Under the pieces are notes generated by a model, which saw nothing but the letters and a program-made list of their open reading frames with translations, did no database searches and had not been told where the DNA came from. Of a DNA stretch of 64,000 bases, positions 46,142 through 54,990 are shown piece by piece; position 1 is the stretch's first letter; each line of letters starts with the position of its first letter. The stretch comes from Methylohalobius crimeensis 10Ki. GTDB lineage: Bacteria > Pseudomonadota > Gammaproteobacteria > Methylococcales > Methylothermaceae. Location: assembly GCF_000421465.1 (NCBI RefSeq), contig NZ_ATXB01000001.1, positions 2,688,996 through 2,752,995 of the forward strand, in the 5' to 3' direction. Made by a program: the position numbers and the translations under genes.

Positions 46142-48282
46142 CAGTGCACCGTTTTCTCGTCCGTAAAAGCCACATCCAAATCCGACCCCCCGATCGAGAG
46201 CGCCGCGGGTTCCTTCTCTCCGGATTCGAGGCTGCGTACTGTCCTTCGGATGGCGCGCAAGGCGGCGCGTTGGCACACCGCGGCGATTCGGGCCCCGCTG
46301 AATCCGGCACTGCAGGCGATCAAACACTCGATGTCCACTTCTTTCGCCACCGGTTTTCCGGCCAGATGAACGCGAAAGATGGCGGCGCGGTCGTTTTCCG
46401 ACGGCGGGGGAATCTCTATGATCTCGTCGAATCGACCGGGACGCACCACCGCGGGATCGAGGATATCGATCCGATTGGTCGCGCCCAGGATCAAGACGCC
46501 CTTGAGCTCTTCGACGCCGTCGAATTCGGCCAGAAACTGGCTGAGCACGCGCTCGGCCACCCCCGCATCGATTCCCCCCGCATCGCGTACCGGAAGCAGG
46601 GCGTCGATCTCGTCGAAAAAAACGATGCAGGGAGCAGCCTGTTTGGCCTTGCGAAAGACTTCCCGTACCCCGCGTTCCGATTCTCCGATGAACTTGGAAA
46701 GCAGTTCAGGTCCCTTGACGGAAATGAAATTGACCCCGCTTTCATTGGCGAGCGCCTTCGCCAACAAGGTCTTGCCGCAGCCCGGTGGACCGGCGAGCAA
46801 AATCCCCTTGGGAGGACGGGTTCCCGCCTGCTCGAAAACCCGGGTGTATTTCAACGGCCAGACGACCGCCTCTATCAAACGCTCCTTGACGGTATCCAGC
46901 CCCCCCACATCCCGCCAGCGCGTCCCGGGCCTGTCCACGAACACCTCCCGAACCGCCGACGGCTCCACCTCCCGCAAGGCCGCCATGAAATGCTCCATAC
47001 AGATCTCAAGCTGGCTCAACTGCTCGTAGGGGATCACCGTCGCACCGAAATCGATGGTTTGAATCGTACCGCGCAGGCAGAGCATGGCCGCTTCGCGGCA
47101 AAGCGCTTCCAAATCCGCACCGACATACCCATGGGTAATTTCCGCCAAGTGCTCCAAATCCACATCCCTGGCCAGCGGCATGCCCCGGCTGTAGATTTCC
47201 AGAATTTCCAGGCGGCCGTGACTGTCGGGGATGGGAATCGCGATTTCGCGGTCGAAGCGCCCCGGCCGCCGCAGCGCCGGGTCGATGGCGTTGGGAAGGT
47301 TGGTGGCGGCGATGACGATCACGTTCGAGCGTTGCTTGAGGCCATCCATCAGGGCTAGCAACTGGGCGACCACCCGTTTTTCCACCTCGCCGACCACCTG
47401 CTCCCGCTTGGGAGCAATGGCGTCGATTTCATCGAGGAAAATGATGCCGGGGCTGTGCTTAGCCGCTTCCTGGAAAATCTTCCTGAGATGCGCCTCGCTT
47501 TCGCCATAGAATTTGTGAATGACCTCCGGCCCGCTGACGGCGAAGAAATTCGCCTCCGTCTCATGCGCAATCGCCCGCGCAATGAGCGTTTTGCCGCAAC
47601 CGGGAGGACCGTACAGCAATACCCCCTTAGGCGCCCCGATGCCCAGTCGCTCGAATACCTCGGGATAGCGCAAAGGCAGCTCGATCATCTCGCGAATACG
47701 TTGCAATTGCGGCTTGAGTCCGCCGATGTCTTCATAGGAAAGGCGTTGCGCCACCGCCTGCTTCGCTTCCTTTTCCCTGCCTTCCAAAATCAACTGCGTG
47801 GGCGGCCCGATCAACACCGGTCTCCTGGGGATCGTGTTCGACACCGTAAATTCGGCACTGCGGCTGCCGAACAGATTGACCCGAATGCGATCGCCTTCCA
47901 CGACCGGCAGCCCATCCAGCAGACCCGCGATATACTCCAGGTCGCCTTCCTTCAGAGCGAGATTGACCGGCGCGATGACCACTCGTTCCGCCAGGGGGCA
48001 ATCCAGGCGCCGCAAACTCACATACTCGTCCAACCCGGCCGCGGCGTTGGCCCGGCTCAAGCCGTCCAATTGAATCCGTGCCTGCCCCCGCATTTCCTTA
48101 TAGGCGGGCATGACCCGGCAGACGGTGGCGCGTTTTCCCCGCACTTCCACGAAGTCCCCGATACTGATTCCGAGCGCGTCGATATCTTGCGGGTCGAGCC
48201 GTGCGATGGCGCGCCCCACGTCTTTGGGCAGCGCCTCTGCCACCTTGAAGCGGGGAAAGGCGGGGCTGCCTGGATTATTCAT
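46141..48282 (-). CDS. Cdc48/p97-like double AAA+ ATPase in the gas-vesicle operon
   Basis: A 713-residue protein with a Cdc48 N-domain-like region (about 1-170) and two AAA modules. D1 has YGPPGCGKTLIARAIAHETE, IIFLDEIDAIAPKRE and ATNLPNAIDPALRRPGRFD. D2 has AGPPGCGKTLLAKALANESG, VFFDEIDALLPVRD and ATNRIDILDPAVVRPGRFD. Both Walker A, Walker B and Arg-finger regions look intact. The start at 48282 follows GGGGGAGAG and overlaps the Hsp20 stop. It likely unfolds or remodels vesicle proteins with Hsp20 and GvpF/L, which is inference. Confidence 0.92.
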   Translation of the reverse strand: MNNPGSPAFPRFKVAEALPKDVGRAIARLDPQDIDALGISIGDFVEVRGKRATVCRVMPAYKEMRGQARIQLDGLSRANAAAGLDEYVSLRRLDCPLAERVVIAPVNLALKEGDLEYIAGLLDGLPVVEGDRIRVNLFGSRSAEFTVSNTIPRRPVLIGPPTQLILEGREKEAKQAVAQRLSYEDIGGLKPQLQRIREMIELPLRYPEVFERLGIGAPKGVLLYGPPGCGKTLIARAIAHETEANFFAVSGPEVIHKFYGESEAHLRKIFQEAAKHSPGIIFLDEIDAIAPKREQVVGEVEKRVVAQLLALMDGLKQRSNVIVIAATNLPNAIDPALRRPGRFDREIAIPIPDSHGRLEILEIYSRGMPLARDVDLEHLAEITHGYVGADLEALCREAAMLCLRGTIQTIDFGATVIPYEQLSQLEICMEHFMAALREVEPSAVREVFVDRPGTRWRDVGGLDTVKERLIEAVVWPLKYTRVFEQAGTRPPKGILLAGPPGCGKTLLAKALANESGVNFISVKGPELLSKFIGESERGVREVFRKAKQAAPCIVFFDEIDALLPVRDAGGIDAGVAERVLSQFLAEFDGVEELKGVLILGATNRIDILDPAVVRPGRFDEIIEIPPPSENDRAAIFRVHLAGKPVAKEVDIECLIACSAGFSGARIAAVCQRAALRAIRRTVRSLESGEKEPAALSIGGSDLDVAFTDEKTVH

Positions 48283-48806
48283 TGGCTCTCCCCCGATTTC
48301 AGACATCGGATTTCCAGAATGCCGTTGTTACAGCTGACTTTCAGTTGCTCGGCGGAATAAGGTCGGGGAAGCAGCACCTCTTTGCGGTACTTTTTCTGAT
48401 CGTTGGCGGCCTCAAGCGTGAGAATGTCGTCTTCGATTTCCACGCGCACGTCCTCCAGGCTCACCCCCGGTACCTCCGCAACCACCAGGGTGTAATCGGC
48501 TTCCTCGAATATATCTACCAGCGGCTCTAATACTTCCGGCGTTACCATATAGTCCTGGCCTTGTTGTCGATGCAGATTGCCGAACGGTTCGATGCCGGGG
48601 GTCTCGTCTCCGAGATTCCGAACCCTGACCCCGTAGACGCCGCGCCATTTTCGCTCGCCTTCGCCGCCGCCGAATTCGCCGCTTTCCCTCAATTCCTTGC
48701 CGGTTTTGGCCAATTCGTTGAGTTTATCGATCAAGGTGGTCAACCCGTGCAGTATTCCTTCTCCCGCCGGATTTTCCGTATCGCCTTTATCTTTTCGTTT
48801 GCTCAT
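48279..48806 (-). CDS. Hsp20/GvpH-like small heat-shock protein (first copy)
   Basis: A 175-residue protein. The N-terminal segment LHGLTTLIDKLNELAKTGKE is shared in outline with the second copy at 55989. The C-terminal alpha-crystallin domain reads VDIFEEADYTLVVAEVPGVS, LEDVRVEIEDDILTLEA and GILEIRCLK. GvpH proteins of this kind occur in many gas-vesicle loci. The ATG at 48806 is preferred to a GTG four codons earlier. It is coupled to the Cdc48-like gene. Confidence 0.88.
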   Translation of the reverse strand: MSKRKDKGDTENPAGEGILHGLTTLIDKLNELAKTGKELRESGEFGGGEGERKWRGVYGVRVRNLGDETPGIEPFGNLHRQQGQDYMVTPEVLEPLVDIFEEADYTLVVAEVPGVSLEDVRVEIEDDILTLEAANDQKKYRKEVLLPRPYSAEQLKVSCNNGILEIRCLKSGESQ

Positions 48807-48849
48807 GATTTTTCTCACTGGTGGTTAATGGAAATTCTCACTCGATACG

Positions 48850-50235
48850 CTAACATTCGATTCCATATTCCTTGACCTTGTTGAGCAGGGTCTTATAGTC
48901 GATGGACAACATTCGTGCCGCCTGGAGTTTGTTCCCTCCGGTCTTGCGCAAGGTCAACTTGAGTGCCTTTTTCTCGACCACAACGACGTTCCGGCGGACA
49001 AGTTCGCGAAGTGGAATATTTTCCTGCTCGAGACTCGAAACCGCCGTATCTTCAATTCGGTCGGGAGAGGAAAAAAAATCGATATGATTGACTTCAATCC
49101 GGTCTTCAGCAAGCAGTGCCGCGCGCCTAATGACGTTGCGCAACTGGCGGACGTTTCCGGGCCAGGAATAGCCGATCAGACGTTCGATCGCTTCGGAAGT
49201 CGTACCGCGTATTTCCTTGTCGAGCTCGGCATTCGCCTCGCGCACGAAACGTTGAACAAGAAAAGAAATGTCGTCGCACCGTTCGCGTAACAGCGGAACG
49301 TAGACGGTGAACTCGCTCAGCCGGAAAAAAAGATCGCTGCGAAAACTCCCTTGCTCCATCAGGCTTGCCAAATCCATATTCGATGCCGCGACGATACGGA
49401 CATCCACGGGCAAGGCATGCGTCCCTCCAACGCGATATACGATGCGATCCTGGATCGCCCGCAGCAGTTTCGCCTGAGCGGAAGCCGCCATATTCGAGAT
49501 CTCGTCGAGAAATAAGGTACCCCCGTTGGCCTGCTCGAATTTACCGGGCTTGCGGACGCACGCCCCGGTAAAAGCCCCCTTTTCATGCCCGAACAACTCG
49601 CTTTCCACCAGGCTTTCGGGGAGCGCTCCGCAATCCACCGGAACGAACGGTTCCCCATAACGCGGGCTGGCATCATGTATCGCCCTCGACACCAATTCCT
49701 TGCCCGTTCCCGTCTCCCCGATGACCAGGACGTTGAAGTTTGAGCCCGCCACCTGAACCACGTCGTTGGTTAGTCGCCGAACCGCCGAACTTCGACCCAT
49801 GGTTTCTTCGATTCGAGTCCGGACGGTCGTTGCTCCATGCAACGGCATCGCCGTTTCGGGTTCCGGGAGATTGGCGCGAATAATAGCCAGCAAGTGTTTG
49901 TGATCGAAGGGCTTGGCGAGATAATCCACCGCGCCGGCCCGCATGGAAGCCACCGCCGTGCCGATATCGGCATAGGCGGTGATCACGATAACTGGGAGAT
50001 GGGGGAGTCTTGCCCGTGCTTCCTGTAAAACTTCTTCCCCTGTTATGTCTGGCAGGCGGTAATCCAACAATAACAAATCCGGCGGCTTAATCTGCAAAGA
50101 GTGGAGAGCGTCCTCACCCGCATATGCTATTCGAGGGTGCAGTCCCGCCTTGCTGACAAGATGGGCCAACATGGTGCAAATGGCTGGCTCGTCGTCCACA
50201 ATCAGGATCGTTCCTTTCAGTCTGTTCGAAGTCAT
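48850..50235 (-). CDS. NtrC-type sigma-54 response regulator
   Basis: A 461-residue activator: receiver ([14 protein letters not shown]; Asp in [14 protein letters not shown]; Lys in LAKPFDH), AAA+ domain ([15 protein letters not shown]) with the sigma-54 contact loop GAFTGA in [15 protein letters not shown], and a C-terminal Fis-type helix-turn-helix ([20 protein letters not shown]). It heads the minus-strand operon and is divergent from gvpA, whose upstream region has a sigma-54 promoter. This makes it the probable gas-vesicle activator. Confidence 0.94.
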   Translation of the reverse strand: MTSNRLKGTILIVDDEPAICTMLAHLVSKAGLHPRIAYAGEDALHSLQIKPPDLLLLDYRLPDITGEEVLQEARARLPHLPVIVITAYADIGTAVASMRAGAVDYLAKPFDHKHLLAIIRANLPEPETAMPLHGATTVRTRIEETMGRSSAVRRLTNDVVQVAGSNFNVLVIGETGTGKELVSRAIHDASPRYGEPFVPVDCGALPESLVESELFGHEKGAFTGACVRKPGKFEQANGGTLFLDEISNMAASAQAKLLRAIQDRIVYRVGGTHALPVDVRIVAASNMDLASLMEQGSFRSDLFFRLSEFTVYVPLLRERCDDISFLVQRFVREANAELDKEIRGTTSEAIERLIGYSWPGNVRQLRNVIRRAALLAEDRIEVNHIDFFSSPDRIEDTAVSSLEQENIPLRELVRRNVVVVEKKALKLTLRKTGGNKLQAARMLSIDYKTLLNKVKEYGIEC

Positions 50236-50529
50236 GCTCAGCCCTGCCTCTCAATTGTTGGATTTAACTTCCTCCGACATGATAAAAAAACGGTTAACCT
50301 GCGTATTGCGAAGGCAAACCCGAGCGACCCCCTATTTCCATCTTCCCACCTTATCTCTGAAACAGAATTCGGAAAACAATCGGCGTGACCCATTTCAAAC
50401 TAAGAATACGTATTTTCGGTTGATCGATTCTAAATTATTATTTTTCTCCCCTGCTAAAAGCATCTTGAAGACAAGAATAGAGAAAATTTGAATCCTCGAA
50501 AAGCCGAGATCACCAAATTCATTCATTTT

Positions 50530-50560
50530 TTGAAAGCAATTTTTAAAAAATTGCTTTCAA
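50530..50560. promoter_or_regulatory. 31-bp palindrome, putative activator site upstream of gvpA
   Basis: Two perfect 15-nt arms (TTGAAAGCAATTTTT and its complement) flank a single central A. The half-site TTGAAAGC recurs at 50609, 56642 and 56735. It lies about 270 nt before the gvpA sigma-54 promoter and about 295 nt before the divergent regulator gene, a typical place for an enhancer of an NtrC-type protein. Confidence 0.65.
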
Positions 50561-50593
50561 GAAGAATCGGATAAATGACTGCCAACTTCGCTG

Positions 50594-50615
50594 ATAACGG
50601 TTCCATTTTGAAAGC
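50594..50615 (+). promoter_or_regulatory. Second putative activator site upstream of gvpA
   Basis: A 22-nt block beginning ATAACGGTTCC and ending CATTTTGAAAGC recurs at 56720-56741 with 20 of 22 positions identical. The match between two separate intergenic regions of the locus suggests a shared protein-binding site. Confidence 0.6.
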
Positions 50616-50807
50616 TTTGCCATTCGGAAATGGTCGATCTGAGTTACAGATAACCATTGACCATGCCAGATATCTATGCAAAGAAAAGTATCGATGGAAT
50701 CTATTCCATAAAAGTATGGAAACGGTTTCTTCCAATACGGCTCGACGCGAAAATTCTAGTAAGTGAATTGCCAGAGAAATCACATAGTTAACTATATAAT
50801 TACCCTC

Positions 50808-50823
50808 TGGCACAAAACATGCT
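50808..50823 (+). promoter_or_regulatory. Sigma-54 promoter of the gvpA operon
   Basis: The sequence TGGCACAAAACATGCT has the -24 TGGCAC and -12 TGC elements with GG and GC spaced by exactly 10 nt, as sigma-54 requires. Transcription would begin near 50834, leaving a leader of about 60 nt before the gvpA ATG. Confidence 0.82.
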
Positions 50824-50895
50824 TTATCTGATATCGATTCGGCCTGTGGCCGGATTCATCGAAAAATGACCCATTATTTTGAAGGAGAAATGACG

Positions 50896-51114
50896 ATGGC
50901 AAAAATCCAAAAATCCACCGACTCTTCAAGCTTGGCTGAAGTCGTCGACCGCATCCTCGACAAAGGGGTCGTGGTCGATGTCTGGGCGAAAGTTTCCTTG
51001 GTCGGCATTGAGCTGCTGTCCGTGGAGGCCCGTGTGGTGGTTGCTTCGGTCGAGTCTTATTTGAAGTATGCCGAAGCGATCGGACTGACCGCCAGCGCGG
51101 CGGCACCGGCCTGA
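50896..51114 (+). CDS. gvpA: Major gas vesicle shell protein GvpA
   Basis: The hydrophobic subunit that forms the ribbed gas-vesicle wall. The 72-residue product matches the very conserved GvpA core: [53 protein letters not shown]. The ATG at 50896 sits 8 nt after AAGGAG; the ATG at 50890 is too close to it. First gene after the sigma-54 promoter, followed by a stem-loop that may raise its expression over the rest of the operon. Confidence 0.97.
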   Translation: MAKIQKSTDSSSLAEVVDRILDKGVVVDVWAKVSLVGIELLSVEARVVVASVESYLKYAEAIGLTASAAAPA

Positions 51115-51140
51115 TAGCCAAACTCGTTCACACCTTGCAC

Positions 51141-51190
51141 GATGGCTTGTCCAGAGACTTTTCGATGGGCAAGCCATCGCTTCGATTTTT
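51141..51190 (+). promoter_or_regulatory. Stem-loop after gvpA (attenuator or mRNA stabiliser)
   Basis: A 12-bp stem (GATGGCTTGTCC with GGGCAAGCCATC, one G-U) and a 15-nt loop are followed by a T-rich run ending at 51190. It lies between gvpA and the next gene. Partial termination or protection of the gvpA message would allow the shell protein to be made in excess. Confidence 0.6.
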
Positions 51191-51206
51191 CCGAAGGAGA
51201 AATGTT

Positions 51207-51512
51207 ATGGGCAAGCTTACCGATGATATGACCCGCTTGCGGGGCGAAATCAATGGTCTTTATGAAAACAGGCATATCCTGCAACGGGAACTGACCCAGG
51301 CGATAGAAACCTTAAGGCACGATACGATCGATTTCCGGACGGCCTTCCGTCAGGCACACGAAAATATGGCCGCAAGCGGCCGTCGGGAACGTGAAGCATT
51401 CATCACGGATTTGACCCGCCAAGTCAATGATCTGCGCAGCCACGTCACGGATATGCTGCGCACAACCGCCGACGATTTGAATGGTGCCAGCCGGGCCTGG
51501 CGGGAGCAATGA
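51207..51512 (+). CDS. Small coiled-coil protein next to gvpA (possible GvpC-like)
   Basis: A 101-residue, highly charged, all-helical protein: MTRLRGEINGLYENRHILQR then HDTIDFRTAFRQAHENMAAS and LTRQVNDLRSHVTDMLRTTA. Repeating spacing of hydrophobic residues suggests an amphipathic coiled coil. By position it could coat and stiffen vesicles as GvpC does, but I see no clear GvpC repeat. It has a good AAGGAG site before the ATG at 51207. Confidence 0.75.
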   Translation: MGKLTDDMTRLRGEINGLYENRHILQRELTQAIETLRHDTIDFRTAFRQAHENMAASGRREREAFITDLTRQVNDLRSHVTDMLRTTADDLNGASRAWREQ

Positions 51513-51605
51513 CCCGGTCGCCAGGGATGGCCGCCATCCGGCGGAAACTTAGGATTATCAGGGTCCATATCGCTGATTCCATTCAACACGTTGCTAAGAA
51601 TTGAT

Positions 51606-52730
51606 ATGAATACGTTTAGACACGACACGAGCCTCAAGACCGCCAACGATACAGCGGAACCAACCGCTGAAAACGAACATGTGGTACTCGAAGCGAGCGA
51701 ACAGTTCGTCAATACCCCCTATGTGCAGGAGTTGACCGAACGGGCACTTACTTACCTTGCGGTTGGGTGCGCCGTGCATCTGGCCGGTCCCGCGGGAACG
51801 GGGAAAACCACGCTGGCTTTGCACGTGGCGGCCCAATTGCAGCGTCCGGTGATGCTGCTCCATGGAGACCACGAATTCACCAGCAGCGACTTGGTGGGAC
51901 GCGGTTCCGGTTACCGAAAGTCCCGGGTGGTGGACAATTTCGTTCATTCGGTTTTGAAAACCGAAGAACAAATGACTCCCTTATGGATGAACCATCGCCT
52001 GACCACCGCCTGCGAGCAGGGTTACGTACTGATCTACGATGAATTCAACCGTTCCCAGGCCGAAGCGAACAATGCCTTGCTCAGCGTCTTGGCCGAAAGG
52101 ATCTTGAACCTTCCCAATCAACAGCGGCGCGGCGGCAACGGTTTCATCGAGGTCCATCCTCAATTTCGGGCCATTTTCACTTCCAATCCGGAGGAATACG
52201 TCGGTGCCCACAAAACCCCGGACGCCCTCATGGATCGCATGGTCACCATCGACGTGAACCATCCCGACCGTCAAACCGAAATCCAAATTATCCGCGCAAA
52301 ATCCGGCATCGGCCCGAGCGATGCGGAAGTAATCGTCGATTTGATCCGTCATATCCGAGGGAAAAAGGGTCACCGCCCCACCATCCGCGCCGCCATCGCC
52401 ATCGCCAAAGTACTGGTTCATCGCGGAGCCCAAGTCTCAGCCGAAGATCCGGTGTTCCAGTGGGTATGTCGTGATATAGCGGGAATCGATGCTACCACGT
52501 TGCCAACCCTTGTTGAGGAGATTTATGCATCCGAAAGGGTGGAAGAAACGGAAGCCACGGCGTTCCTCGAATTTCCGCCCTCTCCCGAGGACAACGACTC
52601 TGCGACCGCCGTCCAGCCTCGACAAACCCTCGAAACGCACGGGGAAAACATCCGTAAACCTACCAAGTCATATCCCACGCAACGCCGAGGAGAGAAATAT
52701 CATGGTCACCCAGCGCAAAGGGCTGAATAA
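51606..52730 (+). CDS. gvpN: Gas vesicle AAA+ ATPase GvpN
   Basis: MoxR-like ATPase needed for vesicle growth. The 374-residue protein has TPYVQELTERALTYLAVGCA, Walker A GPAGTGKTTLALH, the GvpN block LLHGDHEFTSSDLVG, Walker B-like VLIYDEFNRSQAEANNALLS and sensor FTSNPEEYVGAHKTPDALMD. The tail after about residue 300 is acidic and variable, and its last 29 nt overlap the next gene. Confidence 0.96.
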   Translation: MNTFRHDTSLKTANDTAEPTAENEHVVLEASEQFVNTPYVQELTERALTYLAVGCAVHLAGPAGTGKTTLALHVAAQLQRPVMLLHGDHEFTSSDLVGRGSGYRKSRVVDNFVHSVLKTEEQMTPLWMNHRLTTACEQGYVLIYDEFNRSQAEANNALLSVLAERILNLPNQQRRGGNGFIEVHPQFRAIFTSNPEEYVGAHKTPDALMDRMVTIDVNHPDRQTEIQIIRAKSGIGPSDAEVIVDLIRHIRGKKGHRPTIRAAIAIAKVLVHRGAQVSAEDPVFQWVCRDIAGIDATTLPTLVEEIYASERVEETEATAFLEFPPSPEDNDSATAVQPRQTLETHGENIRKPTKSYPTQRRGEKYHGHPAQRAE

Positions 52731-53049
52731 CCTACGTACCTTATCCGGTCGATCTACCCGGAAATTCACCCCTTCCAAAGCTTATATGCGAATGACTTGC
52801 CTGGAGCTGGAAAAAAGCCGGCGCCTGCAAGAACTGAAAAACGCAAAAACACGCCTTGCCGAAATCAACGCGCGCTTGCGAGAAATCGAAACCGAAAAAC
52901 AAACATTGCAACGTCAATTACGCCGGATGAGAACCCATACCGCCAGCGCATACCGGCGTGGCTCCACAAGCCAGAAAAGAACAAATAATTCCGCCGGAAC
53001 TTGTTCCGCCAAGGAACCACACCCGCCGAGTCTCCGCTTGAAATATTGA
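52702..53049 (+). CDS. GvpV-like gas vesicle protein
   Basis: A 115-residue basic protein. The central segment SKAYMRMTCLELEKSRRLQE is followed by a coiled coil (KTRLAEINARLREIETEKQT), the outline I associate with GvpV of proteobacterial gas-vesicle operons. The ATG at 52702 lies inside the gvpN 3' end, in another frame, preceded by GAGGAGA. The assignment rests on pattern and position; the family's function is poorly known. Confidence 0.7.
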   Translation: MVTQRKGLNNLRTLSGRSTRKFTPSKAYMRMTCLELEKSRRLQELKNAKTRLAEINARLREIETEKQTLQRQLRRMRTHTASAYRRGSTSQKRTNNSAGTCSAKEPHPPSLRLKY

Positions 53050-53107
53050 GTACGACGTCGATCGCAATGAAGTTTATCGATCCATCGACATAGAGAGGAA
53101 CTGAGGG

Positions 53108-53380
53108 ATGAAAATCAATTGCATCACTTGTGGCCATAACTTCCAGCTTGACGAAGCCTACGACGACTATACCGGGCCGGTGCGCTGCTGGGTCTGCGGC
53201 GCTCTGATGGAAATAAAAACCGAAGCCGGCAACCTTCGCCGGATGGAGGGTTGGAAATCCTCTACCGAGCCGACCGTGGAGCCAACCCAAACGGCGGCTT
53301 CCAACACCCGTAAGGCATCTAATCAGCCTCGGCGTTCGTCGAATAGGAAAAGAACGGCAACGACATCTTCGGAGGGTTGA
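53108..53380 (+). CDS. Small zinc-ribbon protein of the gas-vesicle operon
   Basis: A 90-residue product. Residues 1-40 form a zinc ribbon with two Cys pairs (NCITCGHNFQLDE and RCWVCGALMEI). The rest is a Ser/Thr/Arg-rich, probably disordered tail (NTRKASNQPRRSSNRKRTAT). It lies between the GvpV-like gene and gvpF. It is not a recognised structural Gvp protein; a regulatory or scaffolding role is possible. Confidence 0.75.
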   Translation: MKINCITCGHNFQLDEAYDDYTGPVRCWVCGALMEIKTEAGNLRRMEGWKSSTEPTVEPTQTAASNTRKASNQPRRSSNRKRTATTSSEG

Positions 53381-53385
53381 CGGAA

Positions 53386-54156
53386 ATGAATCACGCCGCT
53401 ACCAACAACAAACAGCACCGCTCTGGCTGTTATTTGTATGCCGTGGTGAAATCTTCAGCTCCTTTTCGCAAAGCTGCTGTCACCGGCATTAGCGGAGCAC
53501 CGATCTATGCCTTGAGCGAAGGTGAAACGACGGCGATCATCAGCGACATCCAGGCCACCCGCATCCGGCCCGAACGTCGCCATATCGCTGCGCATCACAA
53601 AGTGCTACGCCATCTCATGGAGATTGACAGTCTCTTGCCCATGGCGTTCGGGATCATCGCCGACTGCCCTACCGAAGTGCGGCAAATGCTAAATATTCAT
53701 CAGCGCTCTTTCCTTGATCATTTGCGACGGCTCTCGGGCAAGGTGGAAATGGGGTTGCGGGTCATCCTCGAGACATCCAACGAGTTCGACTACTACGTCC
53801 GCCGATTCCCGGAACTCCGGATGCTGCGCGACCAAATGCTGCAAAACGGCAGTCGCCGCGAAGACATGGTGGAAGTGGGGCGCCGCTTCGAAGAGATCCT
53901 GGAACAGGCACGCGATCAAGCCTACGAAACCATCACCCAAACCTTGGATGCGGTTTGTTTGGAGAACCGTCGCAACGCGGTCAAAGAAGTAAAGGAAGTC
54001 GTCAATATGGCCTGCTTGGTCGCTCGGGACGGATTAGCTGATTTCGAAGGCGCCGTCAACAAAGCGGCCAAGCAGTTCGACGATGATCATGTTGTATTCC
54101 GCTACAACGGTCCCTGGCCGCCCCACAATTTCGTGACTATCGACGTCGCGCTTTGA
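53386..54156 (+). CDS. gvpF: Gas vesicle accessory protein GvpF/GvpL
   Basis: A 256-residue protein of the GvpF/L family. Marks are CYLYAVVKSSAPFRKAAVTG, HHKVLRHLMEIDSLLPMAFG, IADCPTEVRQML and the C-terminal VVFRYNGPWPPHNFVTIDV (WPPxxF motif). The ATG at 53386, 9 nt after GGAGGG, is preferred to an upstream TTG. GvpF binds GvpA and helps nucleation. A divergent paralog is at 45353. Confidence 0.95.
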   Translation: MNHAATNNKQHRSGCYLYAVVKSSAPFRKAAVTGISGAPIYALSEGETTAIISDIQATRIRPERRHIAAHHKVLRHLMEIDSLLPMAFGIIADCPTEVRQMLNIHQRSFLDHLRRLSGKVEMGLRVILETSNEFDYYVRRFPELRMLRDQMLQNGSRREDMVEVGRRFEEILEQARDQAYETITQTLDAVCLENRRNAVKEVKEVVNMACLVARDGLADFEGAVNKAAKQFDDDHVVFRYNGPWPPHNFVTIDVAL

Positions 54157-54158
54157 CC

Positions 54159-54422
54159 ATGCTGCTCATCGACAACATCATCATGTCTCCGGCGCGGGGA
54201 ATCATGTGGATTTTCCGCGAAATCCACAAGGTCGCGGAAGAATCCCTTCACGAAGAGTATCAATCGATCACCGCTGATCTAAGCCAGCTTTATGAGAAGC
54301 TGGAGAAGGGTGAAATGGAGGAAGAAGAATTCGACATCCAGGAGCAACGTTTACTTGACCGAATGGAAGAATTGGAGGAACAAGGCTATGGCATCGACGT
54401 CCGACAAGCCAATGACGAATAA
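54159..54422 (+). CDS. gvpG: Gas vesicle protein GvpG
   Basis: An 87-residue acidic helical protein with the GvpG pattern MSPARGIMWIFREIHKVAEE and a charged C-terminal helix (EEEFDIQEQRLLDRMEELEE). The start at 54159 lies 2 nt after the gvpF stop. The 3' end overlaps the next gene by 35 nt. GvpG is an essential minor assembly protein. Confidence 0.92.
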   Translation: MLLIDNIIMSPARGIMWIFREIHKVAEESLHEEYQSITADLSQLYEKLEKGEMEEEEFDIQEQRLLDRMEELEEQGYGIDVRQANDE

Positions 54423-54636
54423 AACCATTCCCACAACCTCGGCAGACACCATAGCATCCGCTCAAGTCCGCCAAGGACTGGAGCAGGGTTCTCTGTGCGG
54501 CGCTCTCGACCGCCTGCTGTCGACCGGCGTGGTCGTCGCGGGAGATGCGACTCTTACGGTGGCCGACATCGATTTACTCCGCTTACAATTTCAACTGGTT
54601 TTGAGTTCCGCCGCGCGACAGGAGGACTCGGCATGA
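54388..54636 (+). CDS. Short GvpA-domain protein (GvpJ/M/S type)
   Basis: An 82-residue protein with one gas-vesicle domain: LCGALDRLLSTGVVVAGDAT then LTVADIDLLRLQFQLVLSSA. The glycine-rich GVVVAGD turn matches minor GvpA paralogs rather than the shell protein. It overlaps gvpG at its start (ribosome site GGAGGAA, 7 nt spacing) and gvpK at its stop (ATGA). Probably a nucleation or tip component. Confidence 0.88.
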   Translation: MASTSDKPMTNKTIPTTSADTIASAQVRQGLEQGSLCGALDRLLSTGVVVAGDATLTVADIDLLRLQFQLVLSSAARQEDSA

Positions 54637-54980
54637 ATCACGGCCTGCGAATCAGTCTCTCCGCGGCCGATTCCGCCGAGGCATCGGACCACGCATGGCC
54701 CCCGGACGATTCTTCCTCGCCTCAACTGGTCGGCGAAAGAACCGCCAACGGCTTGGCCCAATTGGTGCTGATCCTGATCAAATTGTTGCACGAATTACTG
54801 GAACGCCAAGCCCTGCGACGCATGGAGACGGATGAATTGAGCGAAGAACGCATCGAACAGTTGGGACAAACCCTCATGCAGCAAGCAAGAGAAATCGATC
54901 GATTGCGCGAACTCCTGAATCTACGCCCGGAGGATTTGAACCTCGATCTCGGCCCGCTAGGCCATCTCTTTGACGAATAA
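54633..54980 (+). CDS. gvpK: Gas vesicle protein GvpK
   Basis: A 115-residue protein with the GvpK core: NGLAQLVLILIKLLHELLER, QALRRMETDELSEERIEQLG and the C-terminal LRPEDLNLDLGPLGHLF. The start overlaps the upstream stop (ATGA). GvpK is one of the conserved minor proteins required for vesicle formation. Confidence 0.95.
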   Translation: MNHGLRISLSAADSAEASDHAWPPDDSSSPQLVGERTANGLAQLVLILIKLLHELLERQALRRMETDELSEERIEQLGQTLMQQAREIDRLRELLNLRPEDLNLDLGPLGHLFDE

Positions 54981-54990
54981 GGACTGAATC

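Noticed and set aside
50575..50766. A 63-residue open frame upstream of gvpA
   Set aside because: It overlaps the putative activator site and the AT-rich control region and has no recognisable protein features.
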